A stretch of DNA of 64,000 nt, from contig OY718804.1 in the NCBI GenBank assembly GCA_963070105.1, positions 9,221,317 through 9,285,316 on the forward strand, given 5' to 3'. Both the position numbers and the translations under genes were made by a program. This DNA is from Litomosoides sigmodontis (lineage: Eukaryota > Nematoda > Chromadorea > Rhabditida > Onchocercidae). Positions 50,896 through 61,700 of the stretch are shown in pieces; position 1 is the first letter of the stretch, and each line of letters opens with the position of its first letter. The notes beneath the pieces were generated by a model, which did not search any database, was not told where the DNA came from, and worked only from the letters and a program-made list of their open reading frames with translations.

Positions 50896-53800
50896 ATGGT
50901 ATTATATAGTACCGTAGAATAAACAGATGACTAAATTATGGAGAATTCTATTGATTTCTCACAGTTTCATTGATGTAAACGTATTTGCAGCATGCAAAAG
51001 TAGCGGAACGTTATGAAGCACTGACACAATCATTGAAAAGTCGCGTTAGTCTAGATAGTGATTGCAGAGAAAAGATGCGGAAACTTGGAGCCGAACTAAA
51101 AAGGCTAGTTTCCTCGTAGTTAATCGTTGACAACCAAAAATTTTCTCCAAATGCATTCAGATTTCGCTACTCACTACATATTTTAGTGTAACGAAGTGTT
51201 TAAGCACAGTTGATTGCAAAGGAGAATCTTTGGAAGAAAAGATCAGTAATTTGTTAAGAGATAGAATTCATCTGGCTGATGCGGAGAAAAAATTGGTGAG
51301 TGGAAATTATAGAAATTCTACATAGTTTTTTTCTTTACTGTAGTGAATTAACATGGCGTAATGAGTTTTGGATTCCAGAAAGCAGAAAATGAGAAATTGA
51401 TGGTCGAAAAGGGAAAGCAGGCATCTGATTTGGCGATATCTGCAGAAAAATTGTTTGAGCTTCAACAAGAATGCCGAACGCTTTCTGCTTCATTAAATAA
51501 GTTAGATTATTCATTCTGGATTAATAAATTCAAATCTATATCCTTTACTACTATAAAATTGGGTCAGACTCCTTGCTATGGAGTGATAACAAATTATTGT
51601 TTTAAATATGCCTCCAAAAATTCAAGCGAAAGATTGTCTTTTGATAGAAGTAGGGAAGTTTTATCACTGAGTCTAAAATGATCGTGAATTGTGAATCATT
51701 GGTCTCTGTGGCAGCTAACATTTTAGCTGGAGGAGATAGTAATAACAATTACCGCATACTTTATCTAACTTCAGCATATTATTTGGTTTTCCAGAGTTGG
51801 GAAGTGGCTTGTATAAAAAGGATGGATCATCTCCACAAATAAGAAAAGTTCAATTTTTTAACATTAAGTTACAAATTAGTTGCAGGTTGGAAAAAGAACG
51901 AAACGAGAAGGATGCTGAACTGATTTCTTTAAAAAAGCAAATCACAAATATTAATGATGAAAACGAAACTAAGGATGACATTATAAAGTCATTAGAAGCA
52001 GAGGTAAATGTGTTTAATAGTAAGACTTATCTGATTTCTTTTGGAAAGCTTCTTCCGAATTTTCAGGTTGAAATATGTGGTAGCGGATGTTTCGCATTAT
52101 TTTTTAATCTGCTTTTTTGAGAGCATTAACAACTAGGATGGAAAAGTCGGATGGTAAAACTTTTTTAATGAGCAAGAGGGAAAGCAAGAGCTTCTCTCTA
52201 AAAGTCTGATTAAAATTATGAAAGAATACAGTTAAGTTAGCACGTCACTAGATTGGTCTTTTTTTCTATCAATTGAGAAAGATTGTGCTTTGCGGTGTGT
52301 TCTATACTTTTTTATTCGTAAATGTCTCGTTATATCTTCTATGAATTATTTGTATTTATAGCATGATGCCAAAACAGTAGAGATCACGCGAAATGAACAA
52401 TATGAAAAGGAGATCATTGCCCTGAAAGAAGAAAACAATCAAGCTCTAATTCAGATTGATTTGCTGAAATCAGAGGTACTTAATTGTAATTACTCTAAAA
52501 AAGGTTTAAAAGGTGAACTTTTTTAAATGTGATCAGTGGATGGGTTCAAGGATATATGATTTTTGTTTCAAAAAGAAACTGATGATTTAGTCATGTCTTG
52601 ATGTATGTGTAATTTTACTGTCACCAAAATACTTCCATCGAAATATTTGCTACTGCAAAGAAATAGTCTGCTGATGAGTTTTTTGCTACTACTTCAAAAA
52701 AGCTTTTCAAATATGTATGCAGAAGAAGTAGACTACAGTCTGGGATTATTCATTGGTGAGTTTGATTTGGTATTCGTAAAATCTTGATTTTCTTCATTTC
52801 AGATCCTTGAATTATTAAAGAAGCAGGCTGAAAATGAAGAAACGGTTTCAGAAGCAAAACAACATAGGTAAATTTTATTTCTCGTTTCCTCTTTTTGTGA
52901 TTGATATTTTTGCATTTTGATCTGAAATAATTATTGCAGTGCTTTGTTTGTCGACTTTCAAGAAGAGTGGAAAAACAAAGAAACTGCGTACAAAAAGGAG
53001 ATGCAAGAGTTGAGGATAGCTGTCGGTAAAACTGAAACTGACAAAATTGAAGAAATGAAACGAGATGTAAGTGAAATAATAAGTTGGGTGTTTAGTTATA
53101 GAAATATTTCTCCACTATGTTTCTCATATGGAAAGACTGCAACAATAAATGAATGGGTGAGGTGAAATGGAGGTAAGGCGACTTCAGCAAAAATTTATTA
53201 GACTTTCGTGGTGTTCCCTATGATTAGTGATGACGTGGTTTTATTATGTTACGCAAATTTTTATTTCATTAAGAAAAGTTCTGTTAAAAATACGTATTGC
53301 AGATATCGTTTCTCAATTCTATTATAGCAGAGCAATATAAGAAAGAGAAAGACTTGAAAGAGCAGATTGCAATTCTCAATTCATTGCCTGCAAATGAAAT
53401 GTGAGGTTCTTTTTGAAAAGTGAAAATAAACCATCAGTAGGCAAAATGTCCCAAATTCTTATGTTGTGCATTTCAGTGATATTTCAGGCTGCTTTGTCCT
53501 ACTTTGAAACAAAAAACACAAGTATGATCAAACATTATTTATGTACTTGAAGGTCTTTGTGTGCTACCATGTTGCCAACATTTTTTGATCTAAATTTTGT
53601 TTGTTTAAGCAATACAAAATAATTTTAAACGCAATGGAGTCAGCAATTATTTTTTTGTCAAGTCATTTGCTCTTTACTCATGCTTGTTCTGAATTTTGCA
53701 TTAATTGCTTGTTTGCCATTGATTTTAAGCTTCTAGTCAAAATTTTTTTCAACGTTCAATTTATCAGGTAGCCTTGTACTCAGCTACTGCCTCAACTTTG

Positions 53801-54224
53801 TATTTAATAATTACGTATTTATTTAAAAAAATCTTCAGAATAACGGGACTTCAACGTAAAACGGACGTCCCACTACGATTGTATTGTGATATATGTGAAG
53901 TATTCGATTTGCATGATACCACCGACTGTCCAACACAAGGAATGGATGTGGAAGAAGCCATTCGTAAGAAAAACAGGAAGGTGAAACCGCCATCTCGTCC
54001 CTACTGTGAGCAGTGTGAAAGTAAGAGATGTCTCAGTTTTTTTTTCTTTTTCAAATTAAAATTTTCTTTGAATGTGTATGTTAGCATATTTATATTATAA
54101 ATCCACCTTCAATAGTTTTTCAATTCCTTTCCTTCTTTTATTTATTTCAGAGTTTGGACATGACACAAGTGATTGCTCTAAAATGCAAATTGAAATACCG
54201 AAATCGAGAGATTATACATTTTAA
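44234..54224 (+). CDS. CLIP1: CLIP-170-type microtubule plus-end protein (two CAP-Gly domains, coiled coil, two zinc knuckles)
   Basis: Thirty-three exons, 1235 residues (human CLIP-170 about 1438). The first exon (44234-44276) is tentative; the others include 44682-44878, 45032-45141, 45478-45619, 45710-45805, 46043-46174, 46396-46452, 46579-46833 and, at the end, 53303-53400, 53839-54020, 54151-54224. Seen: CAP-Gly 1 (about 24-96) and CAP-Gly 2 (about 117-190), each with GKNDGSV; a serine-rich linker ([14 protein letters not shown]); about 900 residues of heptad-rich coiled coil across 47-53 kb; then two CCHC-like knuckles, [20 protein letters not shown] (human [20 protein letters not shown]) and [15 protein letters not shown]. 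The protein ends DYTF where human CLIP-170 ends DETF, a tail that can be read by CAP-Gly domains. AATAAA lies at about 54248. Most intron phases were verified. The exon ending 51103 requires a GC donor. Confidence 0.93.
50860..50892. repeat. (AT)n microsatellite in a CLIP-170 intron
   Basis: About 33 bases of alternating A and T immediately downstream of the exon that ends at 50851, so close to the splice donor. Confidence 0.95.
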
Positions 54225-56077
54225 CTTCATCACCTCTGAATTGTATAATAAATCTCTGGTTGCTCAACTGTACATGAATTTGTAATTTCTTAATCAATTA
54301 TATTACAATTTTATAAGTGCGTTATATTATGACCAGTTATATTTTATTAGTTTTATTAATCAGTTATGTTACAAATGTTTTCAGCTATTTGGAAGATTTC
54401 GGCTATTTTAAATTTTGTCTAAAGCTCGTTATGGATAGAAAAAAATTATGCATCGTTATAGGAAAGTGGTTTGTTGGTAGAGTGTGGAAATTCATCGTTA
54501 TAGAGCTTTATATATATTTTTTTCTTTATTAATTCGGTGTGGCCTTTATATATACACTACACTTAGGTGTTAGTGATATTTTTTATGAGCTTCCATTATA
54601 GTATCTTTCTTCTAAAAATTTCACTTTACAATTTAGGGTTTTTGTCGTAGACAGAAATTTCATACATGTTGAATTCTTCATGGTGATCATCTTTTGCATT
54701 CCTCACTATTGCTAGGATTTACATGTCCCTTTCGATGGAGGATTTGATTTTCTTTAGATATAATTCCAGAATAGTGGATTTCATTAAAACTAGACTCACT
54801 TTAAGAACTGTTTGAATTGCTATGATAAATTTCTTTTAAATGTGATGCTCGATAATTTTAATTTGTAACATTATCTGAATTATCCAAAGAGCAGATAGCA
54901 ATCTTGTACGCAGTAGATTGTGAACCGCGAATGCTCCGTAATCACTGTTGATTTTTATAGTCGTTCGATGAAAAATTCTCCTGTAGAACTCCAGTTTAGT
55001 TGTATATATTTTCGTATGGTAAGTTAGAAATACTCAAACTTAGTCCTAATTATTTCTCTACTGAAAACAGATACTTTTCAGGCTTTATTTTAAGATTCGT
55101 TCATATTCATTTCAGGATTATAGTTTAGCAATCAGACATGTTTTCTATGTTGTATGCTTTTTCTTATGATTTTCATCTTTTTAATTTTCCATCTGTTTAA
55201 CCTTCAAGTTTTAGATTAAAATTAATCAAAAATTGTATTTAAAGTTTTATGTAAATTATATGAATTGATCAAGCATAATGAAGAAGGAAGGAAATGGATT
55301 ATTAATACAGTATGATGTATAGTGAATGATAAGAAAACAGACTGAAAGTTTCTCAGTATGCTCCCTTTTGTGCAGGAAACACTCAATTCATTATAGCTAA
55401 TGAATTTCAAAATAACACACTGAATGATCTAGTGCACTCGTATGGTTATTTAGCTCATTGGCTTATTGAACCTAAAATATTAGAATCATTTCTCAGGCTT
55501 TCATGAAAAGAAGAATATTTGGATCTTTGATAACTCATAAGTGATTGTGAACTGTGCGCGATTGACTTATCACGCATGTTGATTATCAGTTACTGATGTA
55601 ATATGAATATTAGTTAAATTGTCAGATGGTTTAAACAATAGTTATCATTTTCTAAGAAATGTAATCTAGTATGAGTGATTCAATATGAGTAATGAATGCA
55701 TCTGCTTTCACTTAGTTTCCTTCTTCTGATCACCTAAATATGTGTCATGCCCGGCACGTCTATTTTTACTCTTTGGAATTGTTTATTTATCACTGCGTTG
55801 CACGAAGAGGAAAATGTATTTATGCTAAGATAGTTTTGAAACAAAAAAAAAGTCAACTACGAATTAATTATTCAAATTAATTTTCTTCTTTCGAAATTGA
55901 TTGCTTAGCTTAGATGCATTATTTACATTCTTCTACGCTTGCAATGATAATGGTAGTGAGAAGTATCAATTAAATATATATTCCTTGTTCAATAGTAAGC
56001 GTTTTACTGTAGTATTAGTGACGATAGCGGTAATAATAATAATAAAAGACATAATAAATGAGCTTAATTAATTACAT
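54225..56077. other. Convergent intergenic region, CLIP-170 and MFSD6
   Basis: About 1.85 kb of AT-rich DNA. AATAAA near 54248 suits CLIP-170. TTTATT near 55787 (AATAAA on the minus strand) could serve MFSD6. No gene seen; the short frame at 54317-54532 is hydrophobic noise. Confidence 0.6.
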
Positions 56078-59000
56078 TCACGGGTGGTATTTTACGTAAC
56101 GATCATATGCTTCTTGGGTTGGGTCTTTGCTTTCGATGGTACCGTAATCCGCATTTGCAACAGATGTTTGATTGAACGCGTCGGTTAATTTGCTATCACC
56201 GTGATGCAACGGTAATCCTTGTGGTGCTGTAACAGTAATAAATTAATTCTCTACTATTTTTCAAATTGTAATTTTTTGACTGAATGAATGTGAGCGCTAA
56301 TTATTTCTCTCCTATGACAACACAATGTTCGCAGTAATAATATAACAATAATGAAATGTTTTAGTGATATGAGATTAAAGGATTTCAAATTAAAATCATA
56401 AAAAAATTCCACGAAAAGAAGAACGATGAGAGAATGCAGTAACTCTTACCAACAGGCATATCATCATCGTCATCAAATTCATGACTGTATTTAACATCGT
56501 CGTATTTGAACAATCGATTCATCCCATAGTGTATACCCAATATGAGTATTGCAATAACCGAATAAATTTGAAACGTTAGCCGTGTGCCTGAAATAATAAA
56601 TTAATTGGTGCAAATAATTTGAATTACGCATATACACATTGTTCTTTTGAAGGCTTTAATAATAATGTTGTTAACGACGCGGTGGTAGGTGGTAATAGCA
56701 ATTCTTATCATCTGATAGACAATGCAACTAATCCCACTGATAAGATGCTTTCTGTAAGGAATTTACCGGCAGATTTGATAATGCATCCACCAATGATACT
56801 TCCAAATCCTTTTCCAATCCCGTGATACAGGAGCATAAGAAGAGTTTGTGCTGTTCTTTTCAGTTGTGATGGCGCAATTAGAGAAATGTAGGATGATGCT
56901 GATGCCCATGCTGTTGCCAAAGTTAGGCCTTAAATTTTCTTCTCGTATTTCAGCAATCAGTTACCTAGCATACAGCAAAAGAGTATAAAAATGTGAATTA
57001 AAGACATTATAAAAAACTCAATCAATTAAATGTGCTGAAATGTTAAAAAAAAAAGGTGGAAAATTAAAATCAAATAACCTTGTAATGCTTGTAATGGAAG
57101 TACCATCCATGGATTCGTGAGTAAGCTAATCACGAAGAAACGAATTATATTAGCTAATAGGCAGATATCTATTAACTGAAAATCAAAATAGGAAATATTT
57201 TGTAAAACTACCGGAATACAGTACAATTTTCCGGTTATTGTTGAATGCGCGAATACGATAGTTGGTTTTACAGTAAGCTATTGTTGCAATTCTTTCCTCA
57301 ATTCTAATTATTTGCCACTTTTCTTTATTTTAGTAATTACTCAATATTTCATCATTAAAATTTTGCAATTAATACTTTTATAATTTATTCTAATTATTGA
57401 ACAATTTATCATTAAAATGTTATAGTTGTCTGCTACTTTAATTAGCTCTTTTTACCTTAATGTGGCCAAATTTATTGATAAATTGAAAACAGTAGAAGTG
57501 TGCAGCAATTTCCGTTCCATGATTTATTACCGATGCAACACCAAACAAAACCGGTGAACCACCAAAATCCTGCAACAGTCGTTAAAATTTATATTAGTTG
57601 AAAAGACAGCATAAAACCAGAAGTTAGTATTTGGTGGACAAGTTCTTAAATTAAATTGTACAATTTGTAAGTGAAAATATTAGTTTCATCAAGTATATAA
57701 ACATTAAATTTAAACAATTTTTCAAGTTGTATTTTTTTGTGAACACCAAATACACAAAAATTTATTTACTAATATTTTCATGCCGCGCTTATTTGGCATA
57801 GGCCACATCAGACCTTTCTCCAACAAAAAATGAAAGCAACACTGTACACATTGAAAAAAATATTTTTCCGAAAAAATTTTTTTTTAGAACGAATGAAGTG
57901 TATAACTGTTTCTTCAAATCTACCTGTAAATGCCAGAAGAGAAAGGCAAAAATAATTCCCGCACCAAAACCGATTGTTGTAACGGCCAGCAAGTAAAATG
58001 CAACATGGCCACGGAACAATGCTTTGATAGTTGGAATCCATTGTGCATTATCTTGTGAGTGATCCACCTGCAGTAAGTTAGTGAATTAGGAATTGTTGGT
58101 GATAAGATAAATGAGTGACTTATTTTCTTTTCGTAGAATTGATGAACTTTGAGGAATGAAAGACGTGCCGAAAATCAATTTGGAAATTAACACTTTCTAA
58201 TAAGAGTACCCTTAAGCCATACCTGTAACTGTCTCACTCGAGCTTTTTCCGCTACCGCTGGTGCGATTTCGTCAATTCGTGTTTCAATTACTGCGTAGGC
58301 TGCTTCGTCTGGACGTTGCTCATTGCCAAAGCGAAATTGTGTAGCTAATGAAATTTCATTCTTTTTAATCAAGCTTTTGCAATTTTTTTTTAAATTTCCA
58401 GTTTGCTTTACACTTTAACTTTAAATTACACTTAAACTTAAACTTAACTTTAAATGACACGAAAAACTGATAAAATGAGAAAGGAACGGTTTTGAAAGTT
58501 CCCCCTTAATTAAAGTTTTAATAAAAGTGATGCTTTTACCAACAAGCATTGCTGCAAGCATGAATAGTGAATATGCAACGAAGCATAACGTATAGTTCTT
58601 TTCGGTGGTATTCTTTGTTGGACATGGATGATTCCGGAAAGTTTCGGAATAGTCTAAGCCAATACCCATAATAAACATTGCCAAACCCCAGCCAAAGCTT
58701 CCAAGAAGTCGAATTGTACCAAACTAGAAAAAAATTCCATTATATTCTCATACGTATGATAGTAGGTGAATTAATATAGATGCAATGATTCATAAATTTG
58801 GAAAATTTTTTCCGAAATATTAAAAAAGAAAAATTGGAAGTTTTACTCCAATACCTGTTTTGGATTGTCCGAGACGTAAGTTAGTGTTACGATGTCTGCT
58901 AAAGCAAGACTTGGTGAACTGAAAAATTCGCCCAAAACGATAAGCAGCAGGAGGAGAAGAAAAACCTGAAAATGAATTAAACAAAACAAAGAATTCCAAA

Positions 59001-61700
59001 TTTTTTCTGAAAATAAGTGAAGCAAAATTCTTGTAATCTAATTGATTAACTCATAATTTTAGTTTCAATCATTGGATTAGTTTGTACTGAAGATAAGCAA
59101 CAGCACATGAAAGGAATAGTTCAATTATTTTAAGTTTTTTGACTTATCAAAAAAAGTCACAGGTAGTTATGGAACGATTGTTAGCTTTACATCAAAAAAA
59201 AATTTCCCATAAGACAAAATAAGCGAATAATAAAAAATAAGAGAATACGGTAAACTTACTTGTTCCACAGCTTGCTGACGATAAACTCGTGTACTGTGCG
59301 GTGGACTAACTAAAATACCGAACAAACCCTCATCGTAATTACATACCTGCAATTTAATCACCTGTAATTTAATCAAATCGAAAATTAACCTTGCCAAGGT
59401 TAGGCATTTGTTTTTTAACCAATGTACTTGCAACACTATGTGATTCATGCAGCTGCTGAGGGAATAAATAGTTACTGGGGAAACTATGCAAATTTGTGTA
59501 GTAATAAAAAGAAGGATGATGGCGCTAAATATGGTAAAGATAATATATGCTGGGTAATGCCCAATATTTATAGCAATTACAGTGCACTTGAATTAAAATT
59601 TAAGCAACCAGCAGTAAGCTATATCTCTCCTGAGATTCATAATTTCCAGCTGGGACTTAGTTATGTTCCAGGAAAAAGTAACTTGCAGTATAGCAATCTG
59701 GTTGCTGCTGGTCTTTCCTATAAAAATGGCCTATCAGGTGACATAAGCTTCACCGCTACTTGCACTGGTGAATTTGCAAGAAAAAAGCTGATTGTGCAAA
59801 CAAAAACCCAGGCAATCTCCCGTGTTATAACCAATTACTGAATTGGAATTTTTGCTTGAAACTGAAATTTCTGATCTTGATTGCACTTTTTTTGTATAGC
59901 AATGGCATTTGTTTAATGAAATTTATGAACTACTGTATCTACAGTATGTGATAGTATGTACTACATTGTATTGTACAGTAAACTTGTCAAAGGTTGGACT
60001 GAACTATCGAATAAACGTGTAATAAATTTTCTTGTTGCATTTGTTTTATGGTTTTCAAAGCTGCTATAAAATATTTTATACAATGTGTTGATATAATGCA
60101 CATAGCAGTAACCTTATCTTTTGTCAAACCAATTGGTGAAATACCCGGTACGACGTCATCTTCCTTGTTGTAAGAGCTGAGGTCAATGATTTTCTCAAGG
60201 ATTGCTGTAAGCGCGGTAATTATTAAATTTAACAAATACTAGAAAAGAGTTTCCGAGAAAAAAATCGAAACAAAATGGATAATTTTTGTTGCTAAATTAA
60301 GCGTACCAGCACATTATGTCCTAATAATTTTTGAATAAATTTATAAAGGCTCTCAACCGGATACAAGATCAACACAGTTGAAATGAGCTAAAATTTGAAT
60401 TTTTAAATCATTTTCGCACAATTATCATCGGATATCAATTGCAACTCTTACGAGAGGCATCGCGTTTTTTACGGCCAATTCCGGCTGCTTTTTTCAAATA
60501 ACCCAATGCACCACCCCGAATAGTTTGTCCGGCTGGTTCAAGGAACAGACATTTCGTAGTTAAATTTACCGGTTTCACCACACAGTACGGTGTCAGCGGC
60601 TGGACAAATCCGATAGCTAACGTTGATACGATAAATGATGCCAAAGAAAATTCTAATAACAATTTTCCCTGCAACTAAGCAAAATTTTTCCTTCGATCAT
60701 ATGACATTTCAAATTTCTAAATTAAATTTTTAATTGACAGCAGTTTTGAAAGCAATATGAATTCTTTTTTTGCCACTTCTATTGCATAATTGAGAAATTC
60801 CTCATTAGATGCACATAATACTTTTGAAATTTGATTGGAAAAACAAATAAACAAATTTTGATTTATTTTTGCAGATATCTTTAGATAAATGGATTGGAGC
60901 AAAAAATTAGATCTTTCTTAAGATTTCCTTTTTCGTAATTAAATTTTGAGAGGTAGAAGTGAAGTATTGATTAACAGCGAGAGGGCGCTTTCGGCATTAT
61001 ATATGGAAACTGTGATGAAATGCTCCACTTCAATAGCATGAAAACTAAGGAAATCTTGTAGGGTGAAAAATGAAGTAATTAGAAATTGAAAAAAAGCTTT
61101 TCGCAATGAAGCAATTTAAGGCAATGTTGAAAATAGCAACTTCGAAATAATCTCCATGCGTTAATTATTATTTATTACTACTATCATTATTAAAATAAAA
61201 AGCAATGTGACTTCGTAAATAATTTCATTTAAATTTATAATGGATTTATTTTCAGATGTATTATTATCATTATTAGATTTAAACTTTTTTGAAAGATTAA
61301 AATTTTTTTTCACAGCGAATATTGATTAAAATGCTAAATATAATTAAAATGCATTTACCTTCCTGAATTTATTCGCAAAACTGCTCCAAAACGGACGTGC
61401 AGCAAATTCAACCAGTGGTCGTACGCCAAGTAAAATACCCGCTTGTGAAGCATTCATCCCAAGTTGTTTGAAATAAACAGCCAACAATGGGAATAGTGAG
61501 CCAAATGAGGCAAAATAAAAAATATAAAATAACCTGGCAACAACCAGATCACGTTGATATTCATAGCCCAGAACACGGATGACACGTGAAGTATTAGCAT
61601 TGGAATCAGTAGCAGTAGCAGTAGCAGTAATACTACCAGTTGCTGTTGTAATATTTGTCGTTCGATGATCGTTATTAAAATAACCACCGCTTTGCTCCAT
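56078..61700 (-). CDS. MFSD6: MFSD6-type major facilitator superfamily transporter
   Basis: Thirteen exons: 61700-61359, 60668-60452, 60204-60113, 59361-59260 (or from 59346), 58965-58855, 58723-58540, 58344-58223, 58067-57924, 57569-57456, 57175-57079, 56928-56767, 56587-56450, 56226-56078; 657 residues with consistent phases. Seen: a cytosolic Thr/Ala-rich N-terminus, then RDLVVARLFYIFYFASFGSL, FPLLAVYFKQLGMNASQAGI and GVRPLVEFAARPFW, the MFSD6 (MFS_1_like) signature; a long loop with KKAAGIGRKKR; later helices FSSPSLALADIVTLTYV, FGTIRLLGSFGWGLAMFIMG, FGAGIIFAFLFWHLQ and MLLYHGIGKGFGSIIGG; an acidic C-terminal tail. The substrate is unknown. ATG 61700 was chosen because the frame further upstream has only GTG. 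The intron between 60113 and 59361 carries a Wolbachia-like insert in the opposite orientation. Confidence 0.88.
59422..59841 (+). pseudogene. Wolbachia-like porin fragment inserted in an MFSD6 intron
   Basis: A 139-codon open frame on the strand opposite to the host gene, lying wholly inside its third intron. The translation does not look nematode. It has bacterial outer-membrane porin texture: alternating polar/hydrophobic strands, PAVSYISPEIHNFQLGLSYV, LVAAGLSYKNGLSGDISF and the TATCTGEF strand, typical of the porin-like surface proteins of Wolbachia and other Rickettsiales. Such proteins are much longer (several hundred residues) with a signal peptide, both missing here, so this is an internal fragment. 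Exact insert edges are not visible; the first codons (MYLQHYVIHAAAE) could already be bacterial. The frame is intact but there is no promoter, intron or signal peptide to suggest a working gene. Filarial genomes are known to carry many such Wolbachia-derived nuclear inserts. Confidence 0.72.
59931..59990. repeat. Short palindromic TACTGTA/TACAGTA cluster
   Basis: TACTGTA-TC-TACAGTA is a near-perfect palindrome, followed within 40 bases by further partial copies (AGTATGTACTACA, TTGTACAGTA). It lies about 90 bases beyond the end of the porin fragment in the same intron. Confidence 0.6.

Noticed and set aside
60305..60397. Possible extra MFSD6 exon (frame LISTVLILYPVESLYKF) with TTTTAG acceptor and GTACGC donor
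   Set aside because: The flanking exons join in phase only if it is skipped; included in the phase set by the upstream donor it hits a stop. It could be a poison exon, but nothing beyond splice-like edges supports that.
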